Notes: generated by a model from the letters alone, not told the origin. Positions 41,747 through 51,603 are shown, counted from the stretch's first letter. The stretch is 64,000 nucleotides of DNA from JASHVB01 sp035535035 (GCA_035535035.1 DATLQW010000184.1:48868-112867); one strand, 5' to 3'. A program made the numbers and translations.

Positions 41747-42724
41747 TCAGAACGCGAATATCTTGCCCACGGCGAGCGGCGCCACAATGTCCTCGCCGCA
41801 CATTCGGGTCAGCGCGTTCAGCGCGCGCCAGCCGGTGCAATGGCCCGCGGCGATCACGCTCAGGCCGAATTCGGCGATGTCGCGCACCGTCTCGGGGATG
41901 CAGCGCTCGGTTTCGCCGGACAAATGGAAGCCGCCCATCACGGCGTAAAGCTTCTGGCTGGGGAAACAGGCGCGTGCATGGGTCAGCACATTCACCACGC
42001 CGGCATGCGAGCAAGCGGAGAACACGATGATGCCCTTGCCTTTGACCGCGACGGCGAGAAAGCGTTCGTCCATCAGCAGCGGGTCGGGTTGCCAGTCGCC
42101 GTTCGCGTCGCGCCGCACATGGGCCTGCAGGCCGGTCTCGTATGGCGTCACCCGCGGGATTTCGCCGCTAACGTAGAACATGGCATCGAGCAAGATCTGC
42201 GGCGCGTCGGTCACCACGGGTGCGGCGCCGGCGGCGGCCAGCTCTTCCGGGGTTGGCAGCAGGGCCGTCGGCAGCACGCCGCCATCCGGCTGGCGCTGGC
42301 CGCGTTCGGCGAACATGCCGGGATGCAGGTAGATCGGCACGTTGCGGTCCGGCGCCGCCGCACCCATCAGCTCGAACGCCTGCAGCAGGCCGCCGCCGTG
42401 GTCCCAATGGCCGTGCGACAGCACCACCGTCTCGATTGCGCCGAAATCGATGCCGAGGCGCTCGCCGTTGCGTGCCACGGCGTAATCGACCGGTCCGGCG
42501 TCGAACAGCACGGTGTGCGTGCGGTCGCCGGCGGTGGCGCGGATCACCAGCGACAGGCCGTGGTTGGCGCAGCACAGGCTGCCGCCGGCGACCCGACGCA
42601 TGCCTTTGCGCACCAGCGCGGGCCATTCGCGGGTGACGAAAGGCGGCGTGCTGGACAGCGAATCCGTGACGTTGTCCACCAGCACCTGGACCTCGATCCG
42701 GTCGGCTTCGGTCAGCGTCGGCAT
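41747..42724 (-). CDS. MBL-fold metallohydrolase (MptA/dihydropterin-phosphate-synthase-like)
   Basis: A 325-residue metallo-beta-lactamase-fold enzyme. The metal motif is VVLSHGHWDHGGG (HxHxDH), with VFSACSHAGVVN and VMGGFHLSG carrying later histidines. The opening MPTLTEADRIEVQVLVDNVT and HTVLFDAGPVDYAVARNGER are typical of the group annotated after 7,8-dihydropterin-6-methyl-aminobenzene-phosphate synthase. True substrate unknown. First gene of the operon with the M20 peptidase; a link to pterin/folate metabolism is possible because carboxypeptidase G2 acts on folates, but this is inference. ATG 42724 follows GGAAAG. Confidence 0.88.
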   Translation of the reverse strand: MPTLTEADRIEVQVLVDNVTDSLSSTPPFVTREWPALVRKGMRRVAGGSLCCANHGLSLVIRATAGDRTHTVLFDAGPVDYAVARNGERLGIDFGAIETVVLSHGHWDHGGGLLQAFELMGAAAPDRNVPIYLHPGMFAERGQRQPDGGVLPTALLPTPEELAAAGAAPVVTDAPQILLDAMFYVSGEIPRVTPYETGLQAHVRRDANGDWQPDPLLMDERFLAVAVKGKGIIVFSACSHAGVVNVLTHARACFPSQKLYAVMGGFHLSGETERCIPETVRDIAEFGLSVIAAGHCTGWRALNALTRMCGEDIVAPLAVGKIFAF

Positions 42725-42914
42725 GATCTTTCCTTGCTGTGCGACAATCCCGGAACTGACGCCGGGGATGGCTTGGCCAGGGTGCCATGGGCGCGCGCCC
42801 AATGACAGCCCGGTCAGGGCAGCCGTGCCGGATGTCCGCAAAACCTGCCGCGGCCAGCGCCGGCCCCGGGCGTCACCGGCGCAATGCGAGGCGCGGAGCA
42901 CAAGCTCCGGCGGA

Positions 42915-43604
42915 TCAGCGCCGCCGGCGACGCGCCGCCGAAAGCGCCAGCAGTGGCAGTGCGAGCAGCGTCAGGCTCGCCGGCTCGGGCACGCCGGCGG
43001 CAACCAGGATTGGCCCTACGGTGGTACTGCGTGGGTGCGCGCCGTCAAGCGACAGATCGACGAACACATCGAAGAAGCTCTGGACCTGGAATTCCTGGAC
43101 ATTGCCACTGCTGAACGGCGCGATCGACGTCGTGCCGACGGACGGATGCAATGAGTCCAGCGTCAGCGTCAGGGTGTGGCCGAGCGCGGGGCCACTCAGC
43201 GACATCGCGACGAGGTCGGTCGCCCACGTACCGAGTTCGGTGGCGGATGTTCTTCCCAGAACCTCCTCCTCCAACGTTCCGGTCAGAGCGACCGACCCGA
43301 GCGGAGCATTCGTCAGCGTTGTCAGCGCGGCGGTAAACGTGGTGTCGGTAACGATATCCTGCCCGGAGGGGCCGAACCCCGACGACACGATGGCGGTCTG
43401 CGTGAATGTCCCGGGCGTGACGCACACGCCTATGGCGGAAAAGCAGCCGGGACCGGTGGGCGATCCATAGGGAATGCCAAGCAGCGGCAATGTCGGTGAG
43501 GTGGTGATGACAGATGCGCGGGCCGAGCCGGTGGCGGCAAGTCCGACGGCAAGACACGTAGCCAGAACGGTGGTGCAACGTCGATCCGGAACTGTCCGTG
43601 ACAT
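42915..43604 (-). CDS. PEP-CTERM-sorted secreted protein
   Basis: A 229-residue protein with a signal peptide (CTTVLATCLAVGLAATGSARA) and a C-terminal sorting signal: VPEPASLTLLALPLLALSAA followed by RRRRR. This PEP-motif / hydrophobic helix / basic tail triad is recognised by exosortase EpsH-type enzymes and directs proteins to the cell surface or exopolysaccharide. The middle is Thr/Ser-rich and beta-like. No exosortase is in the window. ATG 43604 is chosen over 43643 because the signal peptide begins there. Confidence 0.9.
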   Translation of the reverse strand: MSRTVPDRRCTTVLATCLAVGLAATGSARASVITTSPTLPLLGIPYGSPTGPGCFSAIGVCVTPGTFTQTAIVSSGFGPSGQDIVTDTTFTAALTTLTNAPLGSVALTGTLEEEVLGRTSATELGTWATDLVAMSLSGPALGHTLTLTLDSLHPSVGTTSIAPFSSGNVQEFQVQSFFDVFVDLSLDGAHPRSTTVGPILVAAGVPEPASLTLLALPLLALSAARRRRR

Positions 43605-43752
43605 GATTGCATCTCCCCAGCCGGTGGCCAACGACCGAATCACTGTGAAAACCTAGTCCCGGCGCATCGTGGGACGCAAGGGGATCGTCAGGTGAGGGGG
43701 GCGCCCGTCGCCGCCATGGCGGGCAGGCGCGAGCAATGATCCGCCGCACGGT

Positions 43753-44679
43753 TCACGGCAAGCGCGCCAACCGCTCCGCCAGCAGCGCAAAGAACCCGTC
43801 GGCGTCCAGCGTTTCCAGTACCGTGGCGTTGTGCGGCGCGCCGGTGCGGTTCCGGCGGTCGATCACGGTGCGGCCTCGGCTGGGGCCGGGACCGAGGTCC
43901 ATGCGAACGCTGCATCCGCGCGTGGCGAAAAGCTCGGGGCGGATCAGCCAGGCGATCGCGCAAGGGTCGTGCAGCGGCGCGCCGCCGCCATGTCCGCGAC
44001 GGGGCGAGGACGGCACGCTCGCCTGGATATCGCAGGCGGCACGCAGGCAATGGCCGGTTCCCGCGGCACGCAGCGCGGCGATGCGGTCCCCGGTGGCCTG
44101 CGCCTGGGCGGTCAGTTCCAGCGTGGCGAACACCACCGGCCGGCCGCAGGCGAGCAACACGGCCAGTGCCTCGGGATCGTTCAGCGCGTTGAACTCGGCG
44201 GCGGGCGTCGCGTTGCCCTCGCCCCAGGCGCCGCTCATCAGGATGATTTGTTCCACTTGCGCCGCGAGGCCGGGCTCGGTCGCCAACGCCAGTGCCAGGT
44301 TGGTGACCGGAGCGATGCCGACCAGCGTCACCTTCTGCGTCGCCGCGCGCAGGATGCGGCGGATCGCATCGGCCGCGACGCCGGGTGCCGGCTGTCCGCC
44401 TTGCGGGAGGGAAATGCCGCCCAGGCCGTCCACGCCATGCACGCGCGGCTCGTTGACGAAGGCGCCGAGCAGGGGGCGGTCGGCGCCCGCATGGACCGGC
44501 ACCGCGGAGCCGGCGAGCGCGGTGAGTGCAAGCGCATTGGCCAGCGTGCGCTGCAGCCCGACATTGCCGCCCGCGGCGGTCACCGCCAGCACATCGAGTT
44601 CCGGCGACGCCAGCGCGAGCAGCAGCGCGAGCGCGTCGTCGGTGCCAGGGTCGCAGTCCAGGATGATCGGGATCGGCAA
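43753..44679 (-). CDS. Nucleoside hydrolase (IU-type)
   Basis: About 308 residues, releasing the base from ribonucleosides. The Ca-binding signature is IILDCDPGTDDALALLLALA at the N-terminus; VTAAGGNVGLQRTLANAL, VHGVDGLGGISLP and VGIAPVTNLALALATEP and a late HDPCAIAWLI (His, Asp) complete the active site. The start is uncertain: TTG 44679 (LPIPIILDCD) has AAGGA at good distance; GTG 44703 is an alternative. Diverges from the Cys-cluster gene. Confidence 0.9.
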   Translation of the reverse strand: MPIPIILDCDPGTDDALALLLALASPELDVLAVTAAGGNVGLQRTLANALALTALAGSAVPVHAGADRPLLGAFVNEPRVHGVDGLGGISLPQGGQPAPGVAADAIRRILRAATQKVTLVGIAPVTNLALALATEPGLAAQVEQIILMSGAWGEGNATPAAEFNALNDPEALAVLLACGRPVVFATLELTAQAQATGDRIAALRAAGTGHCLRAACDIQASVPSSPRRGHGGGAPLHDPCAIAWLIRPELFATRGCSVRMDLGPGPSRGRTVIDRRNRTGAPHNATVLETLDADGFFALLAERLARLP

Positions 44680-44741
44680 CGGCGGATTCCTTGCCTGTGG
44701 CACGCCAGGATGCCACCTTGGCGCGCGGCGCGGAACCTCAC

Positions 44742-45296
44742 ATGGCCACACAATATTGCCCGGTCACGATCGGCGACGACCCGGCACCGGACGGCAACCA
44801 AACGGTCATGGTGCCGCTGAACCGCAAGGCGCTGACGCCGGTCGCAGCCGAACGGGTGCGGCGGTTGCGCAAGCACCTTGTCGAGTCGCTGCGCGCCGAG
44901 CGGGAGCTGAAGCAAAGCGAGCGGTCGGCCTCGCCGGAGCGGCCCGAGCCGGAGGGTTTCGCCGGCCGCGTGGCACGCACCGCCTGCGCGCTGTGCAAGG
45001 GCTGGTGCTGCAGGGGCGGCGGCGAGCATGGTTATCTCGACGAGCGGGCGATGGCGCGGGTGCGTCGCGCAAGACCGGAGTTGGATGCCCGCGCGGTGCT
45101 GCGGCTATACAGCGAGCGCGTGCCGCCGGCGGCATACCAGGATTCCTGCGTGTTCCACGGGCCGGAGGGCTGCACCCTGGACCGCACGCTGCGGTCCGAT
45201 GTCTGCAACAGCTATTTCTGCCGCGGGCTGGGCCAATTCGTGAAACACGGGGACAGTGCTGCCGGCGTGGTGGTGAATGCCGGGGAAGGCGCATAG
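44742..45296 (+). CDS. Cys-cluster protein (YkgJ-like)
   Basis: A 184-residue cytoplasmic protein. The Cys pattern is CALCKGWCC (C-x2-C-x3-CC), then CVFHGPEGCTLDRTLRSDVC and YFCRGL, resembling the YkgJ/FliB-type zinc or iron-sulfur cluster proteins of unknown function (CxxCxGxCC). The N-terminal ~70 residues are basic and helical. ATG 44742 (MATQYCPVTIGDD) chosen; frame open 17 codons upstream. Converges with the EAL regulator. Confidence 0.7.
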   Translation: MATQYCPVTIGDDPAPDGNQTVMVPLNRKALTPVAAERVRRLRKHLVESLRAERELKQSERSASPERPEPEGFAGRVARTACALCKGWCCRGGGEHGYLDERAMARVRRARPELDARAVLRLYSERVPPAAYQDSCVFHGPEGCTLDRTLRSDVCNSYFCRGLGQFVKHGDSAAGVVVNAGEGA

Positions 45297-45353
45297 TGCG
45301 CATGGCGCCGGTGCTGGGAACCTTCGCCCGCCACGCGCGGGTGAGCCGCGAAT

Positions 45354-46832
45354 CTAACCCGGCCCGCCGGCCCGCGCCTCCAGCATTCCGCGCACTCGCT
45401 CCACCGCCTCAGTGCCGTTGCGCGCGCCCAGCGCGCAGTATGCCCGCGACAGGTGCACCTTCACCGCGCCGATGCCGATATCCAGCCGGTGCGCGATCTC
45501 CTTCGCCGAGCACCCCTCGGACAACAACCGCATCGTTTCGATCTGCTGGGGCGAGAGCGCCGCGTCGCCCACCGCCGCCCCCGGCAGCGGCACCGGCGGC
45601 ACGTCGGCGGGCACCGCCTCGGCGGGCGCCGTCGCCGGCTCTGGCACCGCATCCCGGGGATGGCGCCGCGGCGCCGCCGTGCCGCACCGCATCCAAATCG
45701 CCAGCCACGCGGGAACCGCCTCCACCGGCATCGGCGGCGCGATCAGAAACCCCTGCATGTCGCACCTCCCCAATTGTTCCAGCAGTGCGGCGGCTTCCTC
45801 CGTCTCCACCCCCTCGGCGACGCAGCCCATCTCCATGTTGGCCGCGAGATCCATGATGGACTTCACGATCGCCCGCGAATCCCGCGACGTGGCCGCGTCC
45901 GCGACGAACGAGCGGTCGATCTTGATTTCCGAGAACGGCATCTGCCGCAGCACCTTCAACGACGAATGACCGGTGCCGAAATCATCGATTGAAAGCTGCA
46001 TGCCCTTGAGCCGCACCCGGCTCAGTATGTCCATGGTCAGCGAGGCATCCTTGAACGCCGCGCTCTCGGTGATCTCCAGACATAGATGCCGCGCCGGCAT
46101 GCCACCGGCCCGCAGGCGTTGCTCCAGCCGGTCCGGCACGGTCAGGTCGTGCAGGTTCCGCGTGGACATGTTCACCGCCAGCGGCACGCTGACGCCAAGC
46201 TCCGCCAGCACCTGGTATGCCTCCACCGCGGCGCCCACGACCCAGTCGGTCAGTGCATCGATGATCCCCGTATTGCTCTCCGCCATCGGCAGGAAATCGG
46301 CGGGAGGGATCCGCCCGGCGATCGGATGATCCCAGCGGACCAGCGCCTCCAGCTTCTTCAGCGTCTTCGGCTGGCGGGAAACCACCGGCTGGAAATCCAG
46401 TACCAGCTCGTCGTTGGCGATCGCCGCCAGCAACCGTTCGGCCGACGGCGACTGGCCGGCGGATTGCAGCCGCCGCAGCACCGCTTCCAACTCCACGATG
46501 CGCAGCGGCTTTTCCAGCACCGCCTCGACCTTCAGGCCGATGCTCTGACCCAGCGCTCGCGCGGTGCCGAGCACCCGCGCGTCGAAGCCGCTCATCAGCA
46601 CCAGCGCGCCACCGTATTGCCACTCCGCCAGCAGCCGCAATTGCTCCACCCCGTCCGTTTCGCCGAGTTGCAGGTCTAGCAGGACGATCTGCGGCGGGAG
46701 GGTACGCAGGCGCTGAGCGAAGGCCGTGGCATCGGTCACCGCCATCGCGTCCATGCCCGACAAGGTGGCGACCCTGACCGCGAGACGGCCGACCGCGGCG
46801 TCATCGTCGAATATCAGAACGCGCGTCGTCAC
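45354..46832 (-). CDS. Response regulator with REC, EAL and LuxR-type HTH domains
   Basis: A 492-residue regulator. REC domain 1-125 with phospho-acceptor Asp53 (LLDLQLG) and Lys in VLEKPL. EAL domain ~135-380 with LEALVRW (EAL 162-164), LCLEITESA, DDFGTGHSSL, EIKIDRSFV, EGVETEE and QGFLIAPPMP, all residues needed for c-di-GMP phosphodiesterase activity. After an AP-rich linker, a LuxR/FixJ HTH (ALSPQQIETMRLLSEGCSAK, EIAHRLDIGIGAVKVHLSRA) binds DNA. Combining phosphodiesterase and HTH output in one regulator is unusual. ATG 46832 overlaps the stop of the histidine kinase gene by 4 bp, its likely partner. Confidence 0.93.
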   Translation of the reverse strand: MTTRVLIFDDDAAVGRLAVRVATLSGMDAMAVTDATAFAQRLRTLPPQIVLLDLQLGETDGVEQLRLLAEWQYGGALVLMSGFDARVLGTARALGQSIGLKVEAVLEKPLRIVELEAVLRRLQSAGQSPSAERLLAAIANDELVLDFQPVVSRQPKTLKKLEALVRWDHPIAGRIPPADFLPMAESNTGIIDALTDWVVGAAVEAYQVLAELGVSVPLAVNMSTRNLHDLTVPDRLEQRLRAGGMPARHLCLEITESAAFKDASLTMDILSRVRLKGMQLSIDDFGTGHSSLKVLRQMPFSEIKIDRSFVADAATSRDSRAIVKSIMDLAANMEMGCVAEGVETEEAAALLEQLGRCDMQGFLIAPPMPVEAVPAWLAIWMRCGTAAPRRHPRDAVPEPATAPAEAVPADVPPVPLPGAAVGDAALSPQQIETMRLLSEGCSAKEIAHRLDIGIGAVKVHLSRAYCALGARNGTEAVERVRGMLEARAGGPG

Positions 46833-49800
46833 ACCCGTTCTCCCTCACCGGCCCTGTCGTCACAATATAGACGGCCGGCCGGCCAAGCGAAGGGCCGTGC
46901 CGCGGCGTTCGCCGCCGGGGCGTCGCCGGAGTCCAGAACCTCGCGCACCATCCGCGCCAACTCGTCCTGGCGGGACGGCTTGTTGAGCATCGGAAACGGG
47001 CAGTCCGCCATGCGTTGTTGCGCGCCCCGCACGCCGGGAAACCCCGAGGTGAGCAATACCTTCAGCCCGGCGTGCAACGATATCGCCCGGTGGGCCAGGT
47101 CGAGCCCGTCCATGCTCCCCGGCATCACCAGGTCGGTGAACAGCAGGTCCACCTGCGCGCCGGACAACACCGCCATCGCCGCCGCCGCACACTCTGCCTC
47201 GAGCACCCGGTAGCCCAGCGCGGTCAGTTGCCGCACGGTGGCCTGGCGCAGTTGCGTATTGTCCTCCACGACCAGCACCGTCTCGGCGCCGCCGGCAACC
47301 GGGCCCGCTGCGGACAGGAGGACCGGCGCGGTGTCCTCGGCCATGCCGTTCGGCAGATACACCCGGAACGTCGTGCCGAGGCCGGGTTCGCTATAGACCG
47401 CCAGGTGACCGCCGGACTGCTTGACGAAGCCAAACGCCATGGACAGCCCCAGGCCGGTTCCCTTGCCCGGCTCCTTGGTGGTGAAGAACGGCTCGAAGAT
47501 GCGGCCGATGATCTCCGGCGGAATGCCGCTGCCGGTGTCGCTGATCTCGATGCGGACATAGCCGCCCGGGCTGACTTCGGGATGCAGCGCGGCGTAGCTC
47601 GCATCGAGCACGACGTTGCTTGTGCTGATGTCGAGGCGTCCGCCCTTCGGCATCGCGTCGCGGGCGTTGGTCGCGAAATTGACCAGCGCGGCCTCCAACT
47701 GGGACGGGTCCGCCAGGACCGGCTGCAGCCCGGCATCGAGGTGCAGGTTCATCGCTATGTCCTCGCCGAGGATGCGGCCGAGCAGGCGGGCCACGTCACC
47801 CACCAGCGCGTTCATGTCGGTGATTTCCGGCCGCAACGACTGGCGGCGGGCGAAGGCGAGCAAGCGCCGGATCAGGTCGGTGCAGCGGCTCGCCCCGTCC
47901 AGCGCTTCGCCGCACAGCTCGGTCGCCGCCGCATTGTCCCGGATCAGCCGCTTCAGCAGGTCGAGGTTGCCGATGATGACGCCGAGCACGTTGTTGAAAT
48001 CGTGTGCCATGCCGCCGGTGAGGTTGCCGATCGCCTCCATCTTCTGCGCCTGCGCGAGCTGGCGCTCGATCAGCCGGCGCTCGGTTATGTCCTGCATGGT
48101 GCCGGCAACCCGGAGGACGGCGCCGCCGGGATCGGTCACTGCCCGGCCTTCCACGCGCAGCACGCGCACTTCGCCGTCCGGCCGGACGATCTTCGGTTCC
48201 AGGGCGTTCTGCTCGCGCCCCTCCATCAGGTTCGCCAGCCAGCGCCGGACCACAGGGTAGTCGTCCTGGTGCACATATTGCGCGACGTTGTCGATATTCG
48301 GCTTGAAGCTCTCCGGGGAGACGCCGCGGATGCGGTACAGTTCCTTCGACCAGATGTAGCGGCCGGTGGCCGCGTCCAGCTCCCAACTGCCGATGCCGGC
48401 GATCGCCTGCGCGCGGTCGAGGCGGGCCTCGCTCTCGCCCAATGCCGCCTGCGCCTGCTTCAGCGCGGTGATGTCGATCCGCAGCCCGGCGATGCCGCCA
48501 TTCTGCATCCGCCGGTCGGTGGCAAGGTACCATGCGCCATTGGCCCGCTGGTGCTCCTTGGAACCCTTGGCTTCGCGATGTTGCCGCATCCGGTCGGCCC
48601 GCCATTCCGCCTCCCGGCCATGCGCATCGACGTTGCCGCCCTTGGCAACCACGTGCCGCACGATCTCCTCGAACGACACGCCCGGCACCAGGAGGTCCGC
48701 GCCATCGGCGTAGATCTGGCGATAGACCTCGTTGCACATCACGAAGCGGTCGTCGCGATCGAAGATCACGAACCCCTCGGAGATGCTGTCCACCGCGTCG
48801 CGCAACAGCGTCTCGGCCTGCTCCGCCCGCTCCTTGGCCTGCTTGAGCTCCTGCTCGGCTTCGATCTGCGCGGTGATGTCGCGTCCGATGCCGCGATAGC
48901 CGGCAAAGCCGCCGGCGGAATCGAACACCGGGACACCATGGATGCTGATGTGGCGCACGCGTCCGTTGCGGTCGGGTGCATGATAACGGAAATCCCGGAA
49001 CGACCGCCTCGCGGCGAGATCGGCCTTATGGGCCTCCCATTGCTCTGGCGCAGCGCCGTCCGGATACAGCGCCCATCGGGTCCTGCGAAAATATGGCTCG
49101 GGCGGCAGGATGACGGCCCCCGGACCTTCGGAGTGCCAGACGAACCCGAAATCGGCGTCCTGTTCCCAGAACCAGTCGGACGCCATTTCGGCGAAATCGC
49201 GCAGCCGCCGCTCGCTATCGCGCAACGCGCCTTGGATCCGCTTCAGTTCGGTGATATCGACCCGCAGTCCGGCGAGGCCGCCGCTGCGCATCCGGCGCTC
49301 CGACGCCAGGATCCAGCGTCCCTCCCGCGTCTGCGTCTCCAGCTCGGCGACCGCCTCGCGGTGGATGCGGAGGAAGTTGGCGACCCATTCCTCCTCGTGC
49401 CCGGCGGCATCCGGATAGTGGCCGGAATTCACGGAGTTGCGCACCAGAACTTCGAACATTACCCCGGGCACCATGAGGTGCGCGCTGGCCGGGTACATGC
49501 GGCGATACGCCGCGTTGCACAGCACCAGGCGATCGTCGCTGTCGAAGATGACGAACCCTTCCGCCGTGCTGTCCAGCGCATCGCGCAGCAGGGTCTCCGC
49601 TTGCTCCGCGCGCCGCAGCGCCTCGATCATCGGGGTTTCGTTGGTGGCGGTCCCGCGATAGCCGAGAAAACTGCCGCCTGCGCCGAACACCGGCTTGCCG
49701 CTGACCGCGAAGTGGCGAATCTCGCCCGCGGCTGTCGTGACCGCGTAGCGGAACATCCGGAACGGCCGGTGGGCATCAAGCTCCGCCTTGTGCTGGCACC

Positions 49801-51073
49801 ATTTTTCCTCCCGCGCGGGGTCTGCACCGGCCAGCTCCCAGCGGGTCTTGCCAACCGTGCCCAGCGCGTTCAGGCCGGTCCGCTCGACGAACGCATCGTC
49901 GGCAAGGAACGTGAGCCGGTGCTGCGCATCGCTTTCCCAGATCCAATCCCCGCTGACTTCGGCGATGTCCTGGAATCTCTGCTCTTTTTCGCGAAGCTGC
50001 CGCTCCGCCTCGTTGCGCAGAACGATGTCGGCGGCAAGCGCGGATCGTTCGTGCGCGAGCTGGATTTCGTTCCGGGCCCGCCGCCTGACCTCCCTGATGA
50101 GGGCGGCGAGCAATCCGCACAGCAGCAGGGTGACGGCCGCCGCGGTGGCTTCGATCTGCCTGGCATGAGCGCGAGCCGGCGCCAGCACGGCGCCCAGGTC
50201 GAGACCGACGGCAACGAACAGGGGATATCCGGCAAGGCGGCGGTCGCTATAAACCCTGACAACGTGATCGACCGCGCTCTCGGCAATGTGGGTCCCATCC
50301 CGCGCACTGCCCCTGGCGACGCCGGCCGGCAGCGGGGGAAGCGCCACGCCGGCGCCAGCCATGCCGTCCGGACTATCGCCGCTGAAACGCGCCCGGATGA
50401 TGTGGTCGGTGCCAAACAGCGCGATCATGTCGTGCGGCCGGAGGTTGATCGCCCGTTGCAGCGTGGTGAGCTGAGCCGGAGCCACGGAGAACGCGATCAC
50501 CCCAAGAAACCGTCCATCCGCCGCGTCAACGCGCCTGGAGACATGGAAGATCGCCTCGCCGGGCGAACGTCCAAGGACAGGCTTGCCGATGAACAGGCCG
50601 TGATAGGTGCCGTCGAGGTGGATGCGGAACTCCTCACGGTTGCTCAAATCGATCGGCCTGGGGTGTGAGTCCGCCGTGCTGGACAGCAACCGTCCGTCCG
50701 GCCCGATGATGACCGCCCGGACTGTCGCCGCCGGCAGCCGGGGAATTTGGCCTGCCCACGCATGAAGGTCGAAGTCGCCCGGTTGCGCACGCATGCGTGC
50801 CGCCACCCGTTTCATGGCAGCGGCGACACCGTCGAGTCTGCTGCTGACCTCCTCCTGGAAAGCGGCGCTGAGGTTGCGGGCATCGATGCCGGCATGCGCG
50901 ACGGCCGCGCGGTGCTCGGAGCCGATAAGGGTGAATGCCTCTGCCCATAGTCCGAGGACGAACACCAGACCGGCCACCACGATTGCGTGGATGAGCAGCC
51001 TGGTACGGCGCGGCTCGGTGACGGCGGAGATCGGTCTGCGGCCTTGATCGCGGCCAGGAACAGATATGGGCAT
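46829..51073 (-). CDS. Hybrid sensor histidine kinase with periplasmic sensor and multiple PAS domains
   Basis: A 1414-residue kinase. TM1 ~25-48 (LLIHAIVVAGLVFVLGLWAE); a dCache-like periplasmic domain ~50-300; TM2 ~305-326 (AAAVTLLLCGLLAALI); four or more PAS/PAC units ~365-1000 (SGDWIWESDAQHRLTFLADD, GFVIFDSDDRLVLCNAAYRR, GFVIFDRDDRFVMCNEVYRQ, GSWELDAATGRYIWSKELYR), two of them near-duplicates; HisKA with phospho-His ~1024 in MAHDFNNVLG; HATPase with NFATNARDAM and GTGLGLSMAFGFV; a C-terminal REC with Asp ~1314 (TDLVMPGSMDG). Start ATG 51073 rather than 51241: GAGAG is upstream and conservation begins there. Its C-terminus overlaps the REC-EAL-LuxR gene, so they are coexpressed. Confidence 0.93.
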   Translation of the reverse strand: MPISVPGRDQGRRPISAVTEPRRTRLLIHAIVVAGLVFVLGLWAEAFTLIGSEHRAAVAHAGIDARNLSAAFQEEVSSRLDGVAAAMKRVAARMRAQPGDFDLHAWAGQIPRLPAATVRAVIIGPDGRLLSSTADSHPRPIDLSNREEFRIHLDGTYHGLFIGKPVLGRSPGEAIFHVSRRVDAADGRFLGVIAFSVAPAQLTTLQRAINLRPHDMIALFGTDHIIRARFSGDSPDGMAGAGVALPPLPAGVARGSARDGTHIAESAVDHVVRVYSDRRLAGYPLFVAVGLDLGAVLAPARAHARQIEATAAAVTLLLCGLLAALIREVRRRARNEIQLAHERSALAADIVLRNEAERQLREKEQRFQDIAEVSGDWIWESDAQHRLTFLADDAFVERTGLNALGTVGKTRWELAGADPAREEKWCQHKAELDAHRPFRMFRYAVTTAAGEIRHFAVSGKPVFGAGGSFLGYRGTATNETPMIEALRRAEQAETLLRDALDSTAEGFVIFDSDDRLVLCNAAYRRMYPASAHLMVPGVMFEVLVRNSVNSGHYPDAAGHEEEWVANFLRIHREAVAELETQTREGRWILASERRMRSGGLAGLRVDITELKRIQGALRDSERRLRDFAEMASDWFWEQDADFGFVWHSEGPGAVILPPEPYFRRTRWALYPDGAAPEQWEAHKADLAARRSFRDFRYHAPDRNGRVRHISIHGVPVFDSAGGFAGYRGIGRDITAQIEAEQELKQAKERAEQAETLLRDAVDSISEGFVIFDRDDRFVMCNEVYRQIYADGADLLVPGVSFEEIVRHVVAKGGNVDAHGREAEWRADRMRQHREAKGSKEHQRANGAWYLATDRRMQNGGIAGLRIDITALKQAQAALGESEARLDRAQAIAGIGSWELDAATGRYIWSKELYRIRGVSPESFKPNIDNVAQYVHQDDYPVVRRWLANLMEGREQNALEPKIVRPDGEVRVLRVEGRAVTDPGGAVLRVAGTMQDITERRLIERQLAQAQKMEAIGNLTGGMAHDFNNVLGVIIGNLDLLKRLIRDNAAATELCGEALDGASRCTDLIRRLLAFARRQSLRPEITDMNALVGDVARLLGRILGEDIAMNLHLDAGLQPVLADPSQLEAALVNFATNARDAMPKGGRLDISTSNVVLDASYAALHPEVSPGGYVRIEISDTGSGIPPEIIGRIFEPFFTTKEPGKGTGLGLSMAFGFVKQSGGHLAVYSEPGLGTTFRVYLPNGMAEDTAPVLLSAAGPVAGGAETVLVVEDNTQLRQATVRQLTALGYRVLEAECAAAAMAVLSGAQVDLLFTDLVMPGSMDGLDLAHRAISLHAGLKVLLTSGFPGVRGAQQRMADCPFPMLNKPSRQDELARMVREVLDSGDAPAANAAARPFAWPAGRLYCDDRAGEGERV

Positions 51074-51603
51074 GAAGCTCTCGCTGGTGCGGAAAGTCGG
51101 ACGTCGCGACCTGGCTCCGCTTGGTACGCCAGCCGCCGGTACAGTCGATTTTGTTCTCTCGGCGGTCCATGCGAAGGGCCGCTCGCCGCCAGGAAGGCCG
51201 ACCGCTGGCGGATGGTCGTCGCGTCGCTCACCCCCGATCAAACGCCACCGCTGTCACATGGCATCCGGGATCAGCCGTCCGCGTGAGGCAGCCTCGCGTA
51301 TCGCCACGATTTCGCGGTGCCCTTCTTGCCGAGGATCAATTCTGGCGGCCGGGGCCATCGCTCAGACGCACGGGGTAGGACGTGGTCTGTATGACAGCAA
51401 TGGTGTCGGCGGCGTTGCGGAATTGTGGCGCAACGCGTGAATCGAGCTTCCGCAAGTCTGGCGCGAGCGCCGGTTTTGCCTCGCAACCTCTGGTTATAAA
51501 CCCGAAGTATCCGGCCTGGCAATATGGCAGTTCGTCTTGGACCACAACGGAGCCGGCCTGCTGCCGGCCGATATTGGGCACCGATGCCCTGCCGCTCACC
51601 CAC
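51074..51603. other. 530-bp intergenic region
   Basis: Holds the promoter of the kinase operon. A minus-strand frame ending at 51336 has a protein-like stretch (GYFGFITRGCEAKPALAPDL and following) but no good start, so it may be a relic; nothing else is seen. Confidence 0.4.

Noticed and set aside
47015..50668. 1217-codon plus-strand open frame opposite the histidine kinase
   Set aside because: Shadow of the kinase gene in the complementary frame. No protein family, and the kinase frame is fully consistent.
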